Assembly: GCA_903845065.1 (NCBI GenBank)
Contig: CAIMWH010000218.1
Location: 1-34,049 of the forward strand
Length of the DNA stretch: 34,049 nt
Source of the DNA: an uncultured Rhodospirillales bacterium
Lineage (GTDB): Bacteria; Pseudomonadota; Alphaproteobacteria; Acetobacterales; Acetobacteraceae
Reading direction: 5' to 3'
The notes under the pieces were generated by a model, which saw nothing but the letters and a program-made list of their open reading frames with translations, searched no databases and was not told where the DNA came from. The position numbers and the translations under genes were made by a program. This document shows, piece after piece, positions 30,496 through 34,049 of this stretch. Position 1 is the first letter of the stretch, and the number at the start of each line of letters is the position of its first letter.

Positions 30496-30945
30496 ATGAC
30501 CGGGCAACGGCTGCACTATGATCGTATCGCCCCGCAGGCGCGGGCGGCGCTGCTGGGTGTCGAGGCCTATCTGCGTGGCAGCGGGCTGGACCAGACCATC
30601 ATCGAGTTGGTGAAGCTGCGGGCCTCGCAAATCAATCGCTGCGGGTTTTGCCTGGATATGCACAGCAAGGCCGCGCGGCAGTTCGGTGAAACCGAACAGC
30701 GCATCTACGTGCTGGATGGCTGGCGGGAGTCCACCCTGTATACGCCGCGCGAGCAGGCGGCCCTGGCCTGGACGGAGGCGCTGACCAACCTGCCGGAGGC
30801 CGGCGCGCCGGACAGCGTGTACGAGGCGATGCAAGCCCAATTCACCGAGAAGGAGATCGTCGACATCACAGTGCTGGTGGCGCAGATCAACGCCTGGAAC
30901 CGCATCGCCATCGCGTTCCGCATGCAGCATCCGGCGGCGGCATGA
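30496..30945 (+). CDS. Carboxymuconolactone decarboxylase family protein (AhpD-like)
   Basis: This 149-residue all-helical protein is of the AhpD/CMD fold. The redox-type motif Cys49-x-x-Cys52-x-x-x-His56 (NRCGFCLDMHSKAA) marks the alkylhydroperoxidase-like branch rather than true carboxymuconolactone decarboxylase. LDQTIIELVKLRASQ before it and EKEIVDITVLVAQINAWNRIA near the end are the conserved helices. A role in peroxide or thiol-disulfide chemistry is the usual inference. The ATG at 30496 has GGAGG eight to nine bases upstream; an in-frame ATG at 30442 lacks such a site and would use most of the control region. It is divergent from a MocR regulator, a pairing I believe is frequent in proteobacteria, and is followed 25 bases later by an azoreductase-like gene. 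Confidence 0.93.
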   Translation: MTGQRLHYDRIAPQARAALLGVEAYLRGSGLDQTIIELVKLRASQINRCGFCLDMHSKAARQFGETEQRIYVLDGWRESTLYTPREQAALAWTEALTNLPEAGAPDSVYEAMQAQFTEKEIVDITVLVAQINAWNRIAIAFRMQHPAAA

Positions 30946-30970
30946 GTTCGGCGTTGGCGGCGGCCACGCG

Positions 30971-31576
30971 GTGAGCACGATCCTGCGGCTGGATTGCAGC
31001 CCGGCCGGCGCGGCGGCGCAGAGCGCTCGTGCGGCCGATCTGCTGGTGGATCGGCTGCTTCTGGGCGCGCCGGCCACCACCGTTCGGCGGCGCGAGCTTG
31101 GGGTTGCGCCGCCGCCCTGGGCCGATATGGCGTTCGTGTGCGGCATGTTCGCTGTCGGCCAACCGGGGGCGGCCGATCTTTCCGGCATCGCGGTATCGGA
31201 AGCGCTGATCGGCGAACTGGAAGCCACCGACGTGCTGGTGATCGCCACACCGATGCACAACTTCACCGTGCCGGCGCCGCTCAAGGCGTGGATTGACCAG
31301 GTCGTCCGCATCGGGCGCACCTTCCGGTCAACCCCGCAGGGCAAGGTCGGGCTGCTGCGCGATCGTCCCGCGCATGTGGTGGTTGCCTGTGGCGGCTATC
31401 TCGGCCCGCCGCCGCGCCAGCCGGATTTCCTCTCGCCGTACCTGCGCCACGTGCTGGCAACCATCGGCATCCATGACGTGCGGTTCCACATGCTGGAGGG
31501 CCTCGGCCGCGGCGATGCTGCACGCGAGGCGGCAATGACGGGCTTTCGCGAGGCGATCGCGGCGATCGGCGCGTAG
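30971..31576 (+). CDS. FMN-dependent NADH-azoreductase / NAD(P)H:quinone oxidoreductase-like flavodoxin-fold protein
   Basis: This 201-residue protein has the flavodoxin-like fold of the AzoR/AcpD family, which reduces quinones and azo compounds with NAD(P)H through FMN. The N-terminal phosphate-binding region LRLDCSPAGAAAQSARA corresponds to the SPR...S loop. The key block is IATPMHNFTVPAPLKAWIDQVVRIGRTFR, in two conserved parts, where PMHNF contacts the flavin ring. ACGGYLG follows, then the C-terminal YLRHVLATIGIHDVRF. The start is a GTG at 30971 with no strong ribosome-binding site, and 25 bases separate it from the CMD-like gene, so translation may depend on the upstream gene. Together the two suggest a detoxification or redox-defence unit under the MocR regulator. 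Confidence 0.9.
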   Translation: MSTILRLDCSPAGAAAQSARAADLLVDRLLLGAPATTVRRRELGVAPPPWADMAFVCGMFAVGQPGAADLSGIAVSEALIGELEATDVLVIATPMHNFTVPAPLKAWIDQVVRIGRTFRSTPQGKVGLLRDRPAHVVVACGGYLGPPPRQPDFLSPYLRHVLATIGIHDVRFHMLEGLGRGDAAREAAMTGFREAIAAIGA

Positions 31577-31826
31577 GACACCATCTGGCCGCGGCACCAG
31601 TGCGCAATGTAGAGTGCGATGGCGAAAATTCCTGACCTTTCCTGACGTGTGTTGCCCTTTCGATCGGCGCACGTACTGCCACACGGGAACGTGAAGGCGG
31701 CGCTCTGGATGCGGAAATTGCGAGGCTCAGGCGCACACGGCTTGCGCGGCTGGCGATTTGCCGGGAGCAGGCGCCGCGGCACGTTTCCCTAACATTGGTG
31801 AACACTTCTCCGCGAAAGAAATAGCC

Positions 31827-32318
31827 ATGAACGGGTTGCGCGCGTCCCCAGATCAGCAAGCCGCCGAGCCGTTCTCCGACAGCCGCCGCCGTACCCGCAG
31901 CAGAGTGATCAAGTCGGCGAAAATCCTGTTCGCCGGCTCGGTGATCGATTGCGTGGTGCAGGACGTCTCGGTGGGCGGTGCGAAAGTGCGCACGCCGACA
32001 CCGGTGGCGGTGCCCGAAAAAGTGGTCCTGCAAGTCCTCGGCGGCGCCGCGTTCTCCGCCACGCGCCGGTGGTCCCGCGGGCTGCAGATCGGGTTCGACT
32101 TCGAGGACGTAACGCCGCTGGACGGCCATGCGGGGGTTCAGGCGGCCACCGCGCTGGATGCGCTGCCGTCGAAGGGCCTGGCGCGGGCGATGGAGGTGCT
32201 GGAGCGCGCCGGGTTTTTTGACGATCCGGACCTACACGAGGCAGCCAGGCAGGCCGAGGCGGCGTATTCGCGGTTCGAGACGGCGCTGCGGTCCCGAGTG
32301 CATGCGAAGTCATCGTGA
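31827..32318 (+). CDS. PilZ domain-containing protein
   Basis: This 163-residue protein has an N-terminal PilZ domain, a cyclic-di-GMP receptor. The arginine motif is at about residues 20-26 (RRRTRSR, fitting RxxxR), and the second motif, D/NxSxxG, is DVSVGG at 46-51, so both binding elements are present. The beta-barrel continues to about residue 95 (RGLQIGFDFEDV). The C-terminal third is helical and alanine-rich (LARAMEVLERAGFF, EAARQAEAAYSRF) and resembles no domain I know. The ATG at 31827 is preceded only by a weak AAGAAA-type site; a longer frame from 31758 seems less likely. It lies 251 bases after the azoreductase gene and is probably its own unit. The membrane sensor downstream may be part of the same signalling network. 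Confidence 0.88.
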   Translation: MNGLRASPDQQAAEPFSDSRRRTRSRVIKSAKILFAGSVIDCVVQDVSVGGAKVRTPTPVAVPEKVVLQVLGGAAFSATRRWSRGLQIGFDFEDVTPLDGHAGVQAATALDALPSKGLARAMEVLERAGFFDDPDLHEAARQAEAAYSRFETALRSRVHAKSS

Positions 32319-32687
32319 TGAACAGCTTGGGCGAATTCATGCGGTGCACTTGGTTCGCCATGCCATCGGCTCGGTACGGGGGTGCCAGGCGGGCGGGCAA
32401 TCGGGACAATAAAAACAAAACGCTGGTACACGCGGCTTGCCAGTCAGTCACGGGTGAATTCGCCGTGAAAAATGATCCGCATTCGTCGCAGCCGATTGAC
32501 GTATAGCCCCGAGGGAATATCTCATCTTCTAAGACCGGGCCATTTCGCAGTGCCCGCATCCTTGGGACGACCACTTGATCAGTGAAAACTGTCTAGCAGC
32601 AGGCCAACGGGGCGGAGGGCGGTTGACGGAGTGGATGTGTCCCGCCGGATTTCGTGCGACGATTTTAGTAATACTATCAGTATTATT
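32319..32687. other. Non-coding region of 369 bases between the PilZ gene and the membrane sensor gene
   Basis: I see no credible gene here; short frames in several phases lack ribosome-binding sites or family features. A six-base stem (TCACGG 32448-32453 with CCGTGA 32463-32468, nine-base loop) is followed by an A run on the plus strand, so it does not look like a plus-strand terminator. TTGACG occurs at 32623-32628. The region ends in a perfect 17-base inverted repeat just before the sensor start codon, described separately. Confidence 0.5.
32669..32685 (+). promoter_or_regulatory. Perfect 7-base inverted repeat TAATACT-ATC-AGTATTA abutting a start codon
   Basis: TAATACT (32669-32675) and AGTATTA (32679-32685) are exact reverse complements around ATC. 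The repeat ends two bases before the ATG of the sensor gene, exactly where a ribosome-binding site should be, and no purine-rich site is present. It is an AT-rich island in GC-rich DNA. It could be an operator, a -10 region of a leaderless transcript, or a small RNA hairpin hiding the start. Confidence 0.6.
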
Positions 32688-34049
32688 ATGACTCCCGTCC
32701 GACGCATGTGGGCGGACTTCAAAGCCCTGCGCGGCCCGCTGGCAATTGCGATTTGTGTGATCGTTGCGCTTGGGAGTCCGGTGGTGTGGTACTACCGCGA
32801 CCGTATCGCGACCGACGCGGAAGCCCGCGCCACCGCCGAACTGCGCACCGAGGCGGAACGCAGCGCTGACCTGCTGGAGCGCCGCTCGCTGCGCTACGAG
32901 GCGTTGCAAGGCCTTGCCGCCATCGTGACCGCGGCCGACAGCGCGATCAAGGCCGGTGGCAGCATCGGCGGCGCCATGGCGCTGGACGAATTGCGCGCCA
33001 ATCTGGCGCTGGATCGCCACGAGATCGCCTATGTCACCGGCATGGACTCGCGTGGCCGCGTGCTGTGGTCCACCGATCAGATTGTCGAGATATCGGCCGA
33101 CCTGTCCAATGAGGAGCATGTCCGCGCCATCATCTCCGGACCCGCGCACGCCACCGTGGGCGCGCCGAGCGTCGGCAGGATGTCCCGCGTTCTGGCATTC
33201 CGGCTCTCCAAGGGGGTCTACGGCAAGGATGGTGCGCTGGTGGGGATCAACACCCTGTCCGTCGATCCAATGCAGATCACCCGCCTGATCCTGCCGGCCG
33301 GCACCGGCGCCGGGCAGTTCAGCGCCATATTGCGGGCGGACGGCCTGCTGCTTGGCACATCGCGCGCCGCGCTCACGGGGCTGCCGCTGCCGGCCGAGGT
33401 GCTTGCGGCAACGCTGAAGGGCGGCACCGCGATGGCCAAGGTCCGGCTGGACGATGGAACGCCGTATCGCGTGGCGCTGCGCCGCGCCGACCCCTTCGAT
33501 CTCATCGCGCTGGTGGGCCACACGGAGGCGTCCTTCGATGCCAGCAGCGCCGTGGCGCACTACGATATCGCGATCGTCGGGATCATCGGTTTCCTGCTGC
33601 TGACCCTGGTCATCATCACGGGCGCGTTCGCGGCACATCGCCGCGCCGAGGTTGAACGCTATGCGCGCCTGGAGGCCGAAGCCGGGATGGCCAAGGTCCG
33701 CCAGGTCACGGACAACCTTCAGGACATGGTGATCCTCTGGGAGGAAACCGGCCCGGGCAATCGCCGGTTCACCTTTGTCTCGCCGTCCTGCCAGGAGTTT
33801 CTCGGCGTGCCCGCCAGCGCGTTGATGGCGGACAACACGCTGTATCGGTACCACCCGGCCGACGTCGGCCTGGTGCGCGAGCGAATGGCGGACCTGCGGC
33901 TGGGCAACACGCTGCCCTACTCGGAGGTCCGCCTGGTGCGCCCCGATGCCTCGGTGATCTGGGTTGAAGCTTCATCTGACAATATCTCGGCCGGCCCTGG
34001 CGAGCGGCGCGAATACATCACCTGCCTGCACGACATCACCGAGCGCAAG
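32688..34049 (+). CDS. Membrane-anchored PAS sensor protein, 3' end outside window
   Basis: The frame is open from the ATG at 32688 to the right edge (454 codons, no stop). The N-terminus has one membrane segment at about residues 17-36 (PLAIAICVIVALGSPVVWYY), then an extracytoplasmic domain of some 265 residues starting with a helical ERRSLRYEALQGLAAIV region and containing YVTGMDSRGRVLWST, typical of double-Cache/PDC sensor domains. A second membrane segment at about 290-312 (YDIAIVGIIGFLLLTLVIITGAFAA) leads to a short linker and a PAS/PAC domain (about 330-454) with VTDNLQDMVILWEE, FVSPSCQEFLGVP and the PAC end YITCLHDITER. The output module lies beyond the window; a GGDEF/EAL or histidine kinase is usual, and the nearby PilZ gene makes c-di-GMP turnover attractive. 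An ATG at 32706 is an alternative start. Neither start has a ribosome-binding site. Confidence 0.88.
   Translation, partial: MTPVRRMWADFKALRGPLAIAICVIVALGSPVVWYYRDRIATDAEARATAELRTEAERSADLLERRSLRYEALQGLAAIVTAADSAIKAGGSIGGAMALDELRANLALDRHEIAYVTGMDSRGRVLWSTDQIVEISADLSNEEHVRAIISGPAHATVGAPSVGRMSRVLAFRLSKGVYGKDGALVGINTLSVDPMQITRLILPAGTGAGQFSAILRADGLLLGTSRAALTGLPLPAEVLAATLKGGTAMAKVRLDDGTPYRVALRRADPFDLIALVGHTEASFDASSAVAHYDIAIVGIIGFLLLTLVIITGAFAAHRRAEVERYARLEAEAGMAKVRQVTDNLQDMVILWEETGPGNRRFTFVSPSCQEFLGVPASALMADNTLYRYHPADVGLVRERMADLRLGNTLPYSEVRLVRPDASVIWVEASSDNISAGPGERREYITCLHDITERK

Noticed and set aside
32448-32468. Stem TCACGG/CCGTGA as terminator of the PilZ gene
   Set aside because: The stem is short and is followed by A residues, not T residues, on the plus strand.
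32529-33854. 441-codon minus-strand open frame opposite the membrane sensor
   Set aside because: It is rich in Gly/Arg/His/Gln with no domain, as expected of an antisense frame in GC-rich coding DNA. The plus strand here encodes a clear Cache-PAS sensor that runs past the edge.

Overview
The window is about 34 kb of GC-rich bacterial chromosome, close to fully coding, with no rRNA, tRNA, CRISPR array, insertion sequence or phage gene that I can see. Codon use, Shine-Dalgarno starts and gene content (MmgE/PrpD proteins, several ABC importers, DUF2189 and DUF2272 proteins, a DUF4118 hybrid kinase, a MocR regulator) suggest a metabolically versatile alphaproteobacterium. Acetobacteraceae or another Rhodospirillales family is my best guess, by inference only.

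Layout. (1) 1-684: the end of an SDR dehydrogenase broken by a one-base frameshift. (2) 686-11122, minus strand: nine consecutive co-directional genes with short gaps or overlaps. In transcription order they are an MmgE/PrpD protein, an ABC importer of the nitrate/taurine/THI5 type (ATPase, permease, binding protein), a GMC oxidoreductase, a small cysteine-phosphatase-like protein, an unknown 452-residue protein, an amidase and a DAO-type FAD oxidoreductase. This looks like an uptake and catabolic operon for an undetermined, probably amide- or amine-containing compound. (3) 11284-14339: a DUF2272 lipoprotein (plus strand), then an acyl desaturase and a DUF2189 membrane protein (minus strand). 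A terminator-like hairpin lies just before the desaturase start. (4) 14472-22014: an orphan Tat-type peptide-binding protein (minus) divergent from a plus-strand cluster of M20 amidohydrolase, polar amino-acid ABC importer (three genes), isochorismatase-like hydrolase and NtaA/SnaA-type flavin monooxygenase. This set closely resembles the Bacillus subtilis yxe operon, which disposes of S-(2-succino)cysteine by acetylation, mono-oxygenation and deacetylation. (5) 22022-24325, minus: a penicillin G acylase homologue with all catalytic residues but no signal peptide. (6) 24326-25031: a 0.7 kb non-coding stretch, partly AT-rich.

(7) 25032-27930: a stand-alone receiver protein and a hybrid histidine kinase. 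(8) 27921-31576: a 2-hydroxyacid dehydrogenase and a MocR/GabR regulator (minus), the latter divergent from a carboxymuconolactone-decarboxylase-like protein and an azoreductase-like flavoprotein. (9) 31827-34049: a PilZ protein and the first 454 codons of a membrane PAS sensor that runs off the right edge.

The strongest candidates for new biology are the yxe-like cluster with an isochorismatase-like hydrolase in place of an acetyltransferase, the apparently cytosolic penicillin acylase beside it, and the nine-gene catabolic operon.
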